Origin: Elephas maximus indicus
Lineage: Eukaryota; Chordata; Mammalia; Proboscidea; Elephantidae
Assembly (NCBI RefSeq): GCF_024166365.1
Contig: NC_064830.1
Span: forward strand, 84,748,721 to 84,812,720
Direction: 5' to 3'
Length of the DNA stretch: 64,000 nucleotides
Each line of letters starts with the position of its first letter. The first letter of the stretch is position 1. Positions 1 to 14,000 of this stretch are shown one piece after another. A model generated the notes under the pieces. That model did not search any database, was not told the origin of the DNA, and worked only from the letters and a program-made list of their open reading frames with translations. The position numbers were made by a program, and so were the translations under genes.

Positions 1-1189
1 TGGTTGTTTTTTGATTTTTCGTTTCTAGAATTACGTTTAAAAACCCTGTCTCCCCTTTCCCAGTTTTTCATAATTTGGGACTATCATGAACTATCTGAGA
101 TAATGGATATAGTCTTATATTGGTGTGCCTAAATCTAGAAAATTACATCACCCTAATTGGATACCTGTGAAATATGGCCTGTTATTTGAAATATACTGTA
201 AAGAACTATTTAGCTTAAACATGGAGTACTAATATGACTAAAAATAACAAAGTTTGATATTCATTTAAAAGTCTAAAATGCATACATATGTGATAAGCTT
301 GAATAATTGGAAGGACAGAGGTAGTCAGCTACTTGATACTGAGTAACTTAAGTGAAACAAATCTAATAACATTAGAAGAACAAACCCTCATGCCTGGTTG
401 TGTGATTGAGAGAGGTGGATACATTTGCACATCTCCCAGTACTGGGTTATTTGTCTTTTTGGTAAGTTTGTAAACATCTTCCTGAATGAATCTTTACCAT
501 AATAAATGCATCAGTCCAATTTCTTTCTTAGCTTCATTCTTACAGAAGTATCGCAAATCAGACAGTCCAAGGAGGAGAAGAATAGGGTCCATTCGTCCTC
601 CCCCTTTGTCATTTCAGAAAGTAACATTGCTGTTCATCCCGTTGCTTAAGCCAGGAACCCAAAAATTCATGCCTGATTTCTTTCTCCTTCGTTTACACAC
701 ACGCACACACATTTTCAGTCCGTCAGCAAGTGTGTTGATTCTACCTCAAAGTTATCTATCTCTCCATTTCTACCTGCCGTTTTCTAGCACAGGCCATCCT
801 TATGTCTTACTTGGACTAAGGAGCGGCAGTCTTATCATAGTTGTCTGTTTCTACCCTTGTTCCCCTGTGGCTCATTCTCCCCCAGGTACCGTAGTTAACT
901 TTTTTTTAAAAAAAAAAAAGCATAAATCATGTCACCACTTTGTTTGAAATCTATGACTTCCTGTTGTACTTAGAAACAAAATATAAATAATGTATGATCT
1001 GTTCCTTTCCAGTCGTTTTTTATGTTATTCTTTCATTTTCTTGCTATTCAGGTCTTTTTATATCATTTTTTCACTTGCTTTTCCCTCTTAAAACACTCTT
1101 CTCCAGCTTTTTTGCACATCTGGCGGACTTCTCAGTCTCTAAGTTTCAAATGTCAGTTCCTCAGAGAGGCCTTTGAATCCATAAAATCC
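1..1189 (+). other. RBBP6 upstream intron, unique sequence
   Basis: AT-rich intronic DNA before exon 2. I searched it for the exon encoding residues 1-55 of RBBP6 and did not find it. No repeat or coding signal recognised apart from a short A/T run near 901. Confidence 0.6.
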
Positions 1190-1382
1190 TTTTGTCATCG
1201 AGTGGATTCCAACTCAGCGACCCTATAGGACAGAGTAGAACTGCCTCATAGGGTTTCCAAGGCTGTAAATCTTTACCGAAGCAGACTGGCTCATCTTTCT
1301 CCCAGAGAGCTATTGGTGGGTTAGAACTGCCATCCTTTCGGTTTGCAGCCAAGCACTTAAACCAGTGTGCCACCAGGGTTCC
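1190..1382 (-). repeat. AfroSINE, long type
   Basis: Reverse-strand copy: from the tail (gtcatcgagtggattcc) through ccctataggacagagtagaactgcc to the tRNA-like head (gtgccaccagggttcc). It has the extra internal block (aagcagact...catctttctccc) of the longer subfamily. A false ORF lies across it. Confidence 0.92.
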
Positions 1383-1927
1383 TTTTTTAAATCATATTCT
1401 ATTCAGAGTTGCATCCCATCTTTAATTCTTTATTACAAAGTTTTCTCTTTATTCATGGGTCATAATTTAATTTTTAGTCTGTCTTCCCCAGTAATGAGCT
1501 CCATGAGAGCAGGAATCATAATACAGCACTCAACTCATGTTTAGGGGCCAGGAAAAGAGACAGAATTTCTCTATTTGGAATAACAGGTTTTTCTCATAGC
1601 TCTGACGTTCAGCATTTCTAGCGTAGATAAACTAGAGCAGGACTTAGTCCTACTGAGATTTGAGATTCCACCAAAGTAGAGGCCCCGGACCCAGGAACCT
1701 GCTGACACTATTTGATGTCTTTTGAAGAACAGCGTCCTTACAGTTTTGTACATTTGTTCTGACAGTGTCAGTAATCTAGATGCAAGGAAGGTGGAATTAT
1801 TAATGCTCTTTTATATTTAAGTCCATTTGCCATAAAATTTACATTTGGTGGAAATTTTCTGATTCTTGGGGACTATGAGTTACCGAAACCCCCAAACAGA
1901 AACTCGACTCTGTCTTTTTACTTACAG

Positions 1928-2027
1928 AATATACTGATGATAACGCGCTAATCCCTAAGAATTCGTCTGTGATCGTTAGGAGAATTCCTATTGGAGGCGT
2001 TAGATCTACAAGCAAGACATACGTTAT
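1928..2027 (+). CDS. RBBP6: RBBP6 exon 2: second half of DWNN domain
   Basis: Follows a ttacag acceptor and ends before gtaagt. It reads EYTDDNALIPKNSSVIVRR..., residues 56-89, with both end codons split. This is the C-terminal half of the ubiquitin-fold DWNN domain that defines the family. The exon encoding residues 1-55 is not in the 1.9 kb upstream, so numbering from 2 assumes a single coding exon before it, which fits the known designation of the 34-residue cassette as exon 16. Confidence 0.95.
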
Positions 2028-5000
2028 GTAAGTATCTAAGTTGCATTTATTATTTAAGTTTTTCAGAGCAGACTTTTGTGAGAAAGGAAAAGCGTATTTT
2101 AGAATTCAGCTCATTACTTTACCCTTGATGTCTGTATCTTCTCAGCTCTGAGTTTTTTTTTTTTCCTTTCTAATTTCTTTTCCCATTAAAAAAAAATTTT
2201 TTTTTTTTTTTTTTTTTATAGTTAGGAGTAAGAGCCGTTGTTAGGAAGAATTTTCTCTCTAGATAGGCAATGTTTACAAAGACGAGAATGATTTTCAAAT
2301 CAGTGAGTAAATATCCCTGTACCTTTGTTTTTTATTTGTTTGTATACATTCCTTTTTTTTTAATTTTTCAATCCAACCTTTTTTTTTCCACCTCAAAAAA
2401 AGTATTTAAATATCTTAAGGGATGTCTCCTGCTGCATATTTTGGCAGCATTAGGAGTATTCATTGATACTAACATTTACTCCATATCACTAAGGAACTTT
2501 GGGAGGTTATAGAATTATATAGGGTGTGTGACCATAGACTCTGAAATCAAGCTTAGGCTTGACTCACTCCCCTTACTGCTTCAGTTATGCTTATCAGCTG
2601 TATAACTTTGAATAAGTTGCCTAAAGTCTCTATATCTCAGAGAACAAAAAAAAAAAACAAACCCATTGCTGTCAAGTCTATTCCTACTCGTAGCAACCCT
2701 ATAGGACAGAGTAGAACTGCCCCATAGGGTTTTCAGGGAGCAGCTGGTGAATTCAAACTACTGACCTTTTAGTTATCAGCCGAACGCTTAAGCACTGTCC
2801 CACCAGGGCTCCCTGTAGCTCGGATTTCCTCAAAAATGGGGCATGAGTACTTAACTTGGGGTTGTAAGGTTTCAGTAAACATTGCCTGGCACATGGTAAA
2901 TGCCCGGTATATCACTGGAGTGAGAACAGCAGTTTCTCAGGACTACCCAAGAACTTAAAGGGCGGGGGGGGGGGGCGAGGGCAGGATTAAAACTTTAGAT
3001 CCTTAACTTTTTCTTCCTTGCAATTTTAATAGTGATACTGGAATTCTAATTTGTAAAAAGGTCTAAATTAACGGGTAGTGAAGTTAGGAGCCCTCGTGGC
3101 ACAGTGGTTAAGAGCTTGGCTGCTAACCAAAAGATCAGCAGATTCAAATCTACCAACTGGTCGTTGGTAACCCTATGGGGCAGTTCTACTCTGTCCTGTA
3201 GGGTCACTAAGAGTCAGAATTGACTCGATGGCAGTGGGTTTTTTACAGTTAGGTCAAGGAGCCGTGGTGGTACAGTGGTTAAAGTGTTCAGCTCCTAACC
3301 GAAAGGTCAGTGGTTCTAACTCACCAGTTGCTCCACAGGAGAAAGATGTGCTTCCATCTGCTTCCATAAAGATTTGCAGCCTGGGAAACCCTGTGGGGCA
3401 GTTCTACTCTGTCCTGTAGGGTTGCTGTTAAGTCAGAATCGACTTCACAGCAGCAGATATGTTTTTTGCTTTTTTTAAGTTGGGTAACTGTCTTCGTTTT
3501 TGTTTTTGGTCAGTGACAAATTCTGGAGTTTGCCAGTCCTAGGAAATGGAATGTGTTCTTGGAATTAAGATAAAGTCACCTCCTGGATTTTTTTATTCAG
3601 GACTTCCAAATTATGCACAGGTCTAAAAACTCTTTTCAGATGCTAACGCTGCTTTATAGTCAGGATAGCATAAACTAAGACTAAGCATTTAAAGGCTATC
3701 TTTAGCAACCCTGCTATCCTCCCTTGTGTGGAATTTTAAGAGAATTTCTTCTTGAGCTTATTTATCTGTACATTTTTAAACTTCACATTGTCCATTTCTA
3801 CATTACAACCATTTAACTCATTCCTTTAACTAAAATGCTCTGTCAGATTGTGTGGCGCATTTTTCGGGAAGTTGGCATTCTTACTTAATCCTTAGTCATT
3901 GTTTTGAGATGTTTTAAAAATGAAAGTAACTGTCAACATATCTTTCTGGATTTGAAAGTTAATTTTGGAGCACGGCAGTTTCTCAGGAGTCTACATCTTA
4001 ACATCAATAGCTGTGGGCTTGCTTTAAGAAAATCTGATGTAAAAATTTACATTTGGATCTATTAAAAACTGAGCAATAATATATGATAAATTTTTCAGTC
4101 TATTCAGAGTGAACAATAAAGTTTAACAAAATTCCCATGCCACCTTTCAGAAGCCTTTTTTATTGTTAAGTGGCAAGGTCCACCTATTCTAGAATTTTTC
4201 AGTATGGATTTTTATTTTTTTACTACAAATGCATCTTAAACTGTGGAATGGTACCAGGGCTCTCTTAATTGAAGTACTGTGTTCAAAAATTGGCTGGTAT
4301 TGAAACTTTATGTCAAAGGAAAATTGTGTTCCTAAAAATACGTGATTGGAAGTATGTATTAAGAATATCACAAAAAGTACATGAAAACTGCTCATGTCTA
4401 ATGTCATTTTTTTCTTCTGTTTGTGTTTTAGAAGTCGAACTGAGCCAGTGATGGGAACTTCAAAAGCAGTATGTAAAAACACAATCTCACACTTTTTCTA
4501 CACATTGCTTTTACCTTTATAATGTAGCAGTGACATAATTTTTTTTAGAACTTACTATCCAACCAGTCATAACACATATTGTGAATAAAATGTATTTTGA
4601 TGACAGCTCAGTTGAATATGGATATATGTGGCATAATTTGCACTCCTCTTTTGTAGAGCTGGGTAATTGGTGCCCCCCCAAAACACTGTTTCATATTAAA
4701 TATGAGAGCATTTCCCCTGTATGACACTGTGTTGTACAGTTAACGTGTGATCCTCTTTAGATCATGTAGGTTTGACACTGATGAACATGATAACATGTTC
4801 TACATCTGTCTGTCTATAGTTAGTATTTTGTATGTATGTACAGGCTGTTGTGTGCTTTTTGTTTCTTGCAATAAAAAAAAATGTTTGGAGTGTATATTTT
4901 GCCATTTTCACGTTGTATCACTTAGTTTCTGTTAGTTTTTGTTTGTTTTTTTTTTTTTCCTGCCTGATGGATGGCTTTAAAAAATGCATTAGCAACATCT

Positions 5001-8000
5001 GAAGCTTAAAGTTTGTTGCTTTCTCCACATTCAAACACATTATAGCAAAGATTTCCAGAGACCATGGATGCAGCTTTATTATTTAGTCTTGCTATATGAC
5101 ACCTGGAAACCCTGGTGGCGTAGTGGTTAAGAGTTCGGCTGCTAACCAGAAGGTCGGCAGTTTGAATCCACCAGGCACTCCTTAGAAACCCTATGGAGTG
5201 GTTCGACTCCGCCCTATAGGGTCGCTATGAGTCGGAATTGACTCAGCAGCAATGGGTTTGGTTTGGTATATGAGCACCTATTCTTTATATCTACATGCTA
5301 TAAATATGAAGTGAAACCTGAAGTTGGCCCCCCCATAAGCATGTAAATGTCTCAGTGATTTTGATTTTTTAACAACTAGACATTTTTTCAGAAGTTAGTA
5401 AGATTTCTTCCATTTCTATCTAGTCTGTCCAAATTAAAACATTTCCTTCTTACAAGATATTAAAATGCTGCATTAATTGTAGGCCAAGTAAAAGCTGTAG
5501 CTTATCAAAGGTAACTCCCTATAACCAGGTTAACATCTCCATTTCTGTTATCACAGATTAACCTTAAGTATGACACCATTTTTACGTTGAGTTTTTAATT
5601 AAAAGGCAGCAGCATTCCTAAACTGTGGGGGTGACACACGATCTGATTTAGAACACAGGTTTATAGTAACTGGGCTCTGTAAACTTGATGGTTCTCTAAA
5701 CATTTTATTGCTCAGGCTTGTTATTGTACACAATTCAAGATGTCTTAATCTTTCTTTAGAATTCAAGAGTATTGCTTGCTGTTTCACTTTATCCTCTTTA
5801 AATACTACCAATCTTTAATTGTGTATGAGGCATTTCACTAACCTTGGATCATTGGATCTTATACAAGATAACAGAATATATCTGAACTTTGGACTTGGTC
5901 TCAAAAATATATATAGCCTTAGTTCTCATGGAACTAAATATAGTGATTGAAAGATCAAAATTCTTAGTCTTTTGGGTTTTTCCCCCCTCTTTTTGGGTAT
6001 CTGGGTTTTTTGGGGGCAGTTGTTTTTTTATTTTGTTTTTTAAAAGCATAACGCTGTAAAAAACTATCCAAGTTTCTGTTTTGCTGGTGATTGGTTTAAA
6101 ATTGATTTTTATGTATCCAAATGCTAGCACAAATCAGATTGACTATCCTGGTGACTGTAGTAGTTAATGTAACATATTTTGTATAAAGTACATTTTATAT
6201 AGTATTTAAACTAATACAGATGAAGTTTTATTTCTTGAAAACAGTTATTTCCTTTTTGTTTATTAGCATGTGTATAAACACAAATCACATGTTTATAAAT
6301 AAAGTTAACATTCTTTTAGCCTCGTGTGTTCCCTGGCATGTCTGTATTACATTTATAAGAAGCAGTTTATTTTAAGCTTATTTAGGTTTTTCTTTTTTTT
6401 TTTAATACTTCAAAAATGGCTTTAATTTTTAGGTAGAATGATCTGCAGTAGAGTCATTGGATAACTAATACCCATCATTTATTTGCTTGGAGTACGTTCG
6501 CTGACAGTTAGAATGAGAATATAGTCATCAAGCCTAATTAGTGCCCGTCTTAGGAAACTAAATTACCTGGCTTGTACATATTCACCAAAAGACAGAGTTA
6601 GAGGCACTCAACCAAATTTTTCATTCTGATTATGTATGTACAGTTTTGATAACTTAAGCCAACTGTGAACAAGATGGCTTGTTGAAATTGCCCAGTCTTG
6701 TTTTTCATAGTCATTCTTCCATGTCGGTACTCCAGAGCTGGTGGTTCTTCATTCTGCAAAATATCAGAATACCAGTTTGTAGGAGCCTTTAATTTCAAGC
6801 CAGTGTAATTGTCACAAGAGATTTTAGATCCTTGCTCCCAGAAGCCATACCATTAATTAGACTCAGGGAGGTGGGTTGATTTTAATGATGCCTACAATGT
6901 GCATTAATCAGTTTTTTTTTTTTAAGGCAATTTTTGTGACATGGTGGGTTTTTTTTTTTTCCCGCCTTTATTAGCTAATCACTGAGAGTCACTTTTTATT
7001 GATGTTTAGTGTATATAAAATCCTGATTTTTTTAAATCATTCTTTTGTCAACATTTTTCATTCATTTCTTAACTACCTTTGCTATATGTAGAGAACAAAA
7101 TTGGATGCCTTTCTAAATTTGTTTTAAATTTGATTTATAGATTATAAGGTATTTAGATGCTATGGTGATTATTTGGTAGAAGAAGAGGCCATTTAGGTGT
7201 CGTTATATATCTGAAACCACTTTTAACTCAATAAATATACAATATTAATAGCGGGTTGCCAGAAAGCTAAAAAGAGGGCAAAAGAACAAAAAGAAATCCA
7301 TATCCAAACTGTTAGGAGTGGGAAGATCAAAGTACTAATTGGTGGTTTTTCAGTTCCACCTCTACCAGTTAATAAAACTGGTTACCGTCTTTCTATCATC
7401 AGTATTCGTTTTCTAGATAGTAATGGACTATTTTAAAGTGTTATTACTTTGTTTCATTGGTTAAAAAACATAGTATAGGTGTTGGTTGACAGCAATTTGT
7501 TCAGCCCTTGTTACTTAAATTCAGAGCTGATGTAAAATGTAATCCTCTTTAGATTGAGTAGGTCAGAATTTATTCTGGATAAAAAAAAGTAGGATATCTA
7601 TATATGCTTCCATTGTTGTTGTTTTTTTTTTCTACTTACCCATTGAGATTAGTTCTTTAAAGAAGGAACACCTCACCAAATCGGGGCAAGAGTGAGAACC
7701 CACTGGTGGATTGTGTGGTCATGTCCTAGGAATGTGGGATTAATGCTTTATGAACTCTTTACAGTCCTTCAACGTGGAACAAAGAAACATTTGTCTAAAT
7801 AAGTGTTCCAGTAATAATTTCCATCAAACTAATTTTGAAAACCTTAAGCTGTTTGTAAGATGTAGCTTAAATTTAGCCAACATTGTTCTTATTTACATTT
7901 ATTCCATTGCTGAGAACTTCATATTGAAACTGGTTACATTTCTGTTTTGGGCTTCAAGTCATGCTACTTTTAATACTCTTTGTTCTCTGAAATACTTACA

Positions 8001-11000
8001 AAATGCGTTGATGAAGACACAACTTCTTTGGGTGGTTTTTTTTTTTCCAATTTGATCCAGACATCTTGTTACGTTCTCTCCATTTTAAAAGAGTTCTAAC
8101 CAATAACGTGGGAAACTTACAACATGTTAAATAGTTAACCCACTTACTGCATAGGAAGCTGATCGTACATTTTCATTTTGGTACACTTGTAGGGAAATCA
8201 TATCTTCAGCTTTACATGCTAAAGATATGCATGTATGTAAAATCAAACCCACTGCCATCGAGTTGATTCCGACTCATAGGAACTCACTCTGTATATACAC
8301 AATACACATGCACACATAAGTACACACACTTTTTACTGGTAGTAAAATCATTTCAGAAAATCAAAGAATGAAAAATTTTAAAACATGTTATACTTTTAAA
8401 TACATTTTTAAAGCCCTCTTATACCTTGACACGTAATACTTGTTCCATTTGGTTAAATTAAGTTTTTTTTCCAAATACTACAATTCATTCCAAGTGACAG
8501 CTCTGTTTGCCCTTGGAGAACCCAGGGTACCTTTGGGTCCCTGTTTTTGGCTTAACATCTTTGCCCTGATAAAGCTGTGGTTTCTTTGGCTAGAAGCTAT
8601 TGTCATTCTTAATATGGGAGAATAAATTTATTCAAACCTATCAGCACAAGCTCATAAAAAGAAAAAAGTTGCAATTACGTGGAAGCTGTTATTAAAACAA
8701 TTACCTGGGCCTTTAAAGAGCTGCTTGTTTTAAAATGTTCTGTAATGGCACTGTGGAAAAGTTAGATTTCTTCCCTCTTGCAGTGTACATGGTCTTGAGC
8801 ATTATAAAATTTAGAGACCATTGAGAGTCATGGGACTCTAAGAGTCTGTACTCTGAGATTATTTAATCACCATTCTGAACAAATTTCCTATGTGACATAC
8901 TTTTCTTTACCCCATTTCTTCGTTGTAATTGGGTCCCCCTCAACTATTAACTTTTATTACTGTATGTGAAATATACAGAGAAGGATAAAGGGGGTAAGCT
9001 ACACTTTTTGGTTTAAAATAAAAAATGCATTCTTTAGAAAACGTCTAAGAAAATATCCAGTATTTGAACATTAAATGGCAGTAGGGGCTAAATGATCACT
9101 TTCAGATGTTTTCAGTGTGGAACTTGAATGTGTGTTTAATTTTTTATGAACAGATTGATGACTCTTCTGCGTCTATTTCTCTGGCCCAGCTTACAAAGGT
9201 ATATATATATATACATTCTTGAAAGTATAAGTCTTTTTCTAACATCGTATTTTTTTTTTGTGTGTGTGGAACCATTTTTTAAGAGGGGTGGGGGCAGATC
9301 TATTTTGCAAAACCATTGTACATATTGTGACTATCCTGTAAAGAGTAGTTCCTCTTTTGGGAAGATAAGGGAGTACTTTGTCAGCCTCAGCATAATGTTG
9401 GAATGTTGTTCATCTTCAAGACAGAAGAAACAGGAAGCTCATTTTTTTTTCCTTATACATTTTGTTTAATTATACATTGGAAACTCTAACAGTTCTGGAG
9501 GAATTCCCTGGTTTTGGCTGTAAATTAGGTGGACTTTCTTTAAGCAGCCAAAATAGAAGCTTTCCTTAACATGGACGATTGGGTGGTTATTTCTTGAATA
9601 TATCAGTTGATCCCGTGATAATCAACATTTTAAATGTGATACAGTTGTTTCTTATAGACTTGTAGTCTGTCTGCATTAGAAAAAGTTTTAAACAACCTAA
9701 TTTGTTTGAACACAGACTATGTGAATGGTGTAAGTGTATACAGCTGTTTGCAGGAATATACCAATGTGTATGTTTGGCTGAGGGACAAATTGTTAACCTC
9801 CTGAAATTATTGTATATGCCATGTTTTTCAATAAGATTGCTTGAATTTTCTGCTCAACAATTGTACATTTTGCTTGGGAAAGCACTAGTGATGGATTACT
9901 TTTTAAAACGATAGACTCAGCTTGCAAATTAGGCCTTAAAAAAAGCAAATCTTGCAGAACAGGCAGACTTTTCTGAGGGCCAAGAAGGAAGTTATCCAGT
10001 TTTCCAAAAATCTTTTTTTTCCCTACTATCACAAATGCGAAACCAAATTTAGCAACCGAGATTAATGAAAAGATGGGCTTTCCATTAGTGCTGTCCCTAT
10101 CATGTCCTTGGCTTTGTTCTAGGTTGTGTCCTTTTCCCCTAGAATGTATCCCCCCCCCCCCGCAAAAAATGTCCTAGTAATAAATACTGCTTTTTAAGCT
10201 CCTGTTCTGGGAAAATTAAGCATTAAAAGTGACAATTCTAAAGCATAAAGTGGGCTAAAGCCATCCTCTTTAAAATTTCTAATGCAAAGTGGTTTAGCAC
10301 AGAGCTTACATCTTTAGGAGTTCATAGTTTACTGTTTTTATTCTTATGTACTGTAAGGGCCATATTTGAGTTTTGGTCTATTTCTACCATTGTTTCTCTG
10401 GGGGGAAGGAGTTGGGGAGTTTTGGAGGTTTGGTGATTTTCTTTTTTTTTTAACTATTTGTAAATGAATGTTTGGGTTCAAACAAATTAGTTGTTAAACA
10501 TCTGTAATCCAGTTTTCTGTAAATGTTACTGTTGTTCTAAGCTCTGTTAATGTTAAGCATTTTTTGTATATAAAATTACAATAAAATGTTAAAACTGTTT
10601 GCTTGTTTTGTGGATGAATGTAAAGGTAAAACTCACTGGATGGCTGATATGAGTGCCAGATGCTTGGAGATTGAAGTTATTAGGAATCACTCCCTTAGAC
10701 CCTGCTTATATCTAGACTATTGTAGATAATACCCCAAAGCTGAAGTCCATAAGACTTACTTGGAGAGTTGAATTTAAAATTATGAAAGCTCAGTGCACAT
10801 GCTTTGCACTTAATTTGAAACTGACACCACCTACCTAAAGTGTCTGCAGACCTAATATGTGCTGCATACAATGTTCAGTTGTTCTCCCCCTACCTCCAAG
10901 ATGTGCCTATAAATTATAGTCGTAATCTATTACACTTGAATTACTTTTAAGGTTTAAAATCAAGTGTTTTCTTCTGTCTTAACCTTAGCCCTTAACTCTT

Positions 11001-14000
11001 AGAGGAGTAGTATGCAAACCTTACTGTAAGGTACAAACAGGGTCTAAGGTTTGAGTGCCTCCAGAAGGACTTTCTTCAGTTCTGCAGACACGCAAACATC
11101 ATATAACTATGTAAGGAGCCCCCAGCGCCTCTCCAGGTTGTACCTGTAAATGGCTGTGTTTGTGCAAGGTTAGTTAGGTGCTGCTCTTTACAGGATGAGT
11201 GGTGTTGTCTTTGGCTGTGTGCTCTTCAATGTCTTTCTAATGTGTGTGTCAAATAATTACCTGTTAAACAGACTGCCAATCTGGCTGAAGCCAATGCTTC
11301 TGAAGAAGATAAAATTAAAGCAATGATGTCGCAGTCTGGCCATGAATACGACCCAATCAAGTAAGTCCGTAAATACTTTTTACTCATAGGAACTTATCGG
11401 GGGGTTCCCTCCCCAATGAAAGGCATTATTTTTTGGAGTCTTCATGTACATGTAATTTTTTTTCCCCTTTCAGTTACATGAAGAAACCTCTAGGTCCACC
11501 ACCTCCATCTTATACCTGTTTTCGCTGTGGTAAACCTGGCCATTATATTAAGAATTGCCCAACAAATGGGGTAAGTCCAAAGTAGATATTTTAGCACAAT
11601 CACTTTATTTTTCTTAGAATTATTTCTTAGCTATCTTATGTTTCTTGGTACTTAACTGTCTTTTCTGTTACAATGGCAGATGAGCATGGCCTCTGGAGCC
11701 AAATTGCCAGGCTTCAAATCCTGGCTCTGCCACTTAATAGTTGAGTAAGCTTGGGCAAGTTACTTGCCTTCTCCAAGTCCATTTTTCCTTCTCTGTGAGA
11801 TGGGGATAATAATAGTGTTTACCTCACATGGCTATTGTGAGTATTAAATGAGATTTTTTATATATATGTATATATAAAAAACACTACAAATAAGCAGTTC
11901 ACACTGCATAATGTTAGCTAATATTATTATTAAAGGTAACTGCTTTCTCTCTTCCTCTTCTCTCCCTTTTCCCTTGGAATAGGATAAGAACTTTGAATCT
12001 GGTCCTAGAATTAAAAAGAGCACTGGAATTCCTAGAAGTTTTATGATGGAAGTGAAAGATCCTAATATGAAAGGTGCAATGCTTACCAACACTGGAAAAT
12101 ATGCAATACCAACTATAGATGCGTAAGTATTCAGATTAGGTATGACCTGTGGAAACTACGATCATACCTAGGGTGTAGTGTTCTGATCATGGGCTTGTAA
12201 CTTGGCTACTGGGACTCTAGGAACATTGTGTACCAAGGCCATTAGTCTCCACATGTTGCTTTTCTGTGTTAAGAATGAGAGGCTGCAGTCTGCTCCATTT
12301 AAAGCAAATTTAAAATGGATTCGGAGATTTTTATCAATGAGTGCCACTTCCCTGTAGTCCTCTAATTTTTTTCTTTTTCTGTCATTCCTTGCTTTCTTCC
12401 TCATTTACATACATACTCCCACATAATCTTATATATGCTATTTGCATTTTTTTGTAAGTGAACAAGACATGTCGTAATTGATCATTTTGAGAAACGAAAG
12501 ACTTAGGAAAAAATTATGAAAGATGTTGAGGCAAACCTAAGTGCCAAGAATAAATGAACTGTTGTATCTAAGTGTGGATATACCATGTGAGTCTTTGAGC
12601 CTCATCTATTGTTTACTTTTGTAAGCCATAAGTTCAGATCAGCTGTATCTATAAAACCGTAATGGTTTTTTTTTTTTAAAAAGATTCTTTTTTTCAGATT
12701 TTATTTTATGAGCAGGTTTTAATGAAATGGACAAATAAAGACCTCGTGGCATGATTCAATTAGATAAACTTACCGTATCAGCTCTTATTAATATACTTAA
12801 TTACTTTAAGCAGCTGTGAACCCATAATGTACAACAAAATGTTAAGTGTTCTTTTGGGCTGTGGTTCTCTGACTTTATTACGCTTAAGAATCTCCTGCAA
12901 AAGTTGTGTTAAAATGTTCTGGGAGCCCTGCCTTGCAGTTGTTGGTTTAGTGGTTTTGCGATAGGCCCCCGACTCTGCATTTTTAACAAGTCTACCAAGA
13001 GATTTTGAAGTTAGGGAGTCCTTAGGACATACTTTTGAGAAACATCAATTTGAAGAATAGGCGTTCATGTTCTCAATGACAGCAGAATTGTATATAAGAA
13101 CACATTTTTCCTCAGCTTCATGCCATAAACGTTGAAGGATAGTGTTATGGATTGAATTAAGTCTCGCCAAAATATGTGTTGTAAATCCTCACCTCTATGC
13201 TTGTGGCTATAACCCCATTTGGGAATGGGTTGTCTTTTTTTTATGTTAATGAGGCAGGATTAGTGTAGGGTGTATTTTGGGTCAGTCTTTTTTGAGATGG
13301 GGAAGCAAAGCAGAGATGGGGGAAGAGAGATGTCAAGCCAAATGAAGGTGGCCCAGGAACAGAAGCTCAAAGAAATAAGGACCTTCCTTTAGAACTGACA
13401 GAGAAAGCCTTCCCTGAGAGCTGGCACCCTGAATTCAGATATCTAGCCCACTAGAGAATAAATTTCTGTTAAAGCCATCCACTTGTAGTATTTCTGTTAC
13501 AGCAGCACTAGATAACTAAGACAATAGGTGTCAGCACAGCTTCCAGACTAGGACAGACTAGGAAGGACCTGGAGTCCTATTTCCAAAAAAAGTTGGCCAG
13601 TGAAAACCTCAAATCTGTCTTGCAAGAAGTACAGCCAGAGTGCCCCTTAGAAGCAAGGATGGTGAGCCTTTGTGTCATGTAATTTGGACATGTTATCAGG
13701 AAGAACCAGTCTCAGGAGAAGGACATCATGCTTGCTGAAGTAGAGGGTCAGCGAAAAAGAGGAAGACCCTCAATGAGATGGATTGACACAGTGGCTGCAA
13801 CAATGGACCCAAACATTGCAGTGATTGTGAGGAAGACTCAAGACCGGGCAGTGTTTTGTTCTGTTGTACACAGGGTCGCTGTGAGTCAGAACTGACTCGA
13901 TGGCACGTAACGAGTGATTTTGACATTGAGTAGTGGGTGGAGGCTGGAAGAGTTTTAAGGTGCCTAATAGTTCCTTGGAAACTCTATGGGGCAGTTCTAC

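Larger units (their letters stand above)
4523..9153 (+). other. RBBP6 intron 3
   Basis: AT-rich. Holds the candidate isoform 3 UTR (to 4.9 or 6.3 kb), one AfroSINE at 5100-5266 and a SINE fragment at 8240-8284. The rest (6.3-9.15 kb) shows no coding or repeat signal I recognise. Confidence 0.6.

Noticed and set aside
1..1927. RBBP6 exon 1 inside the window
   Set aside because: No sequence encoding the DWNN N-terminus was found before 1928.
3087..3160. tRNA genes at AfroSINE heads
   Set aside because: A and B boxes are recognisable, but the clover-leaf is not kept and the copies have SINE bodies and target duplications.
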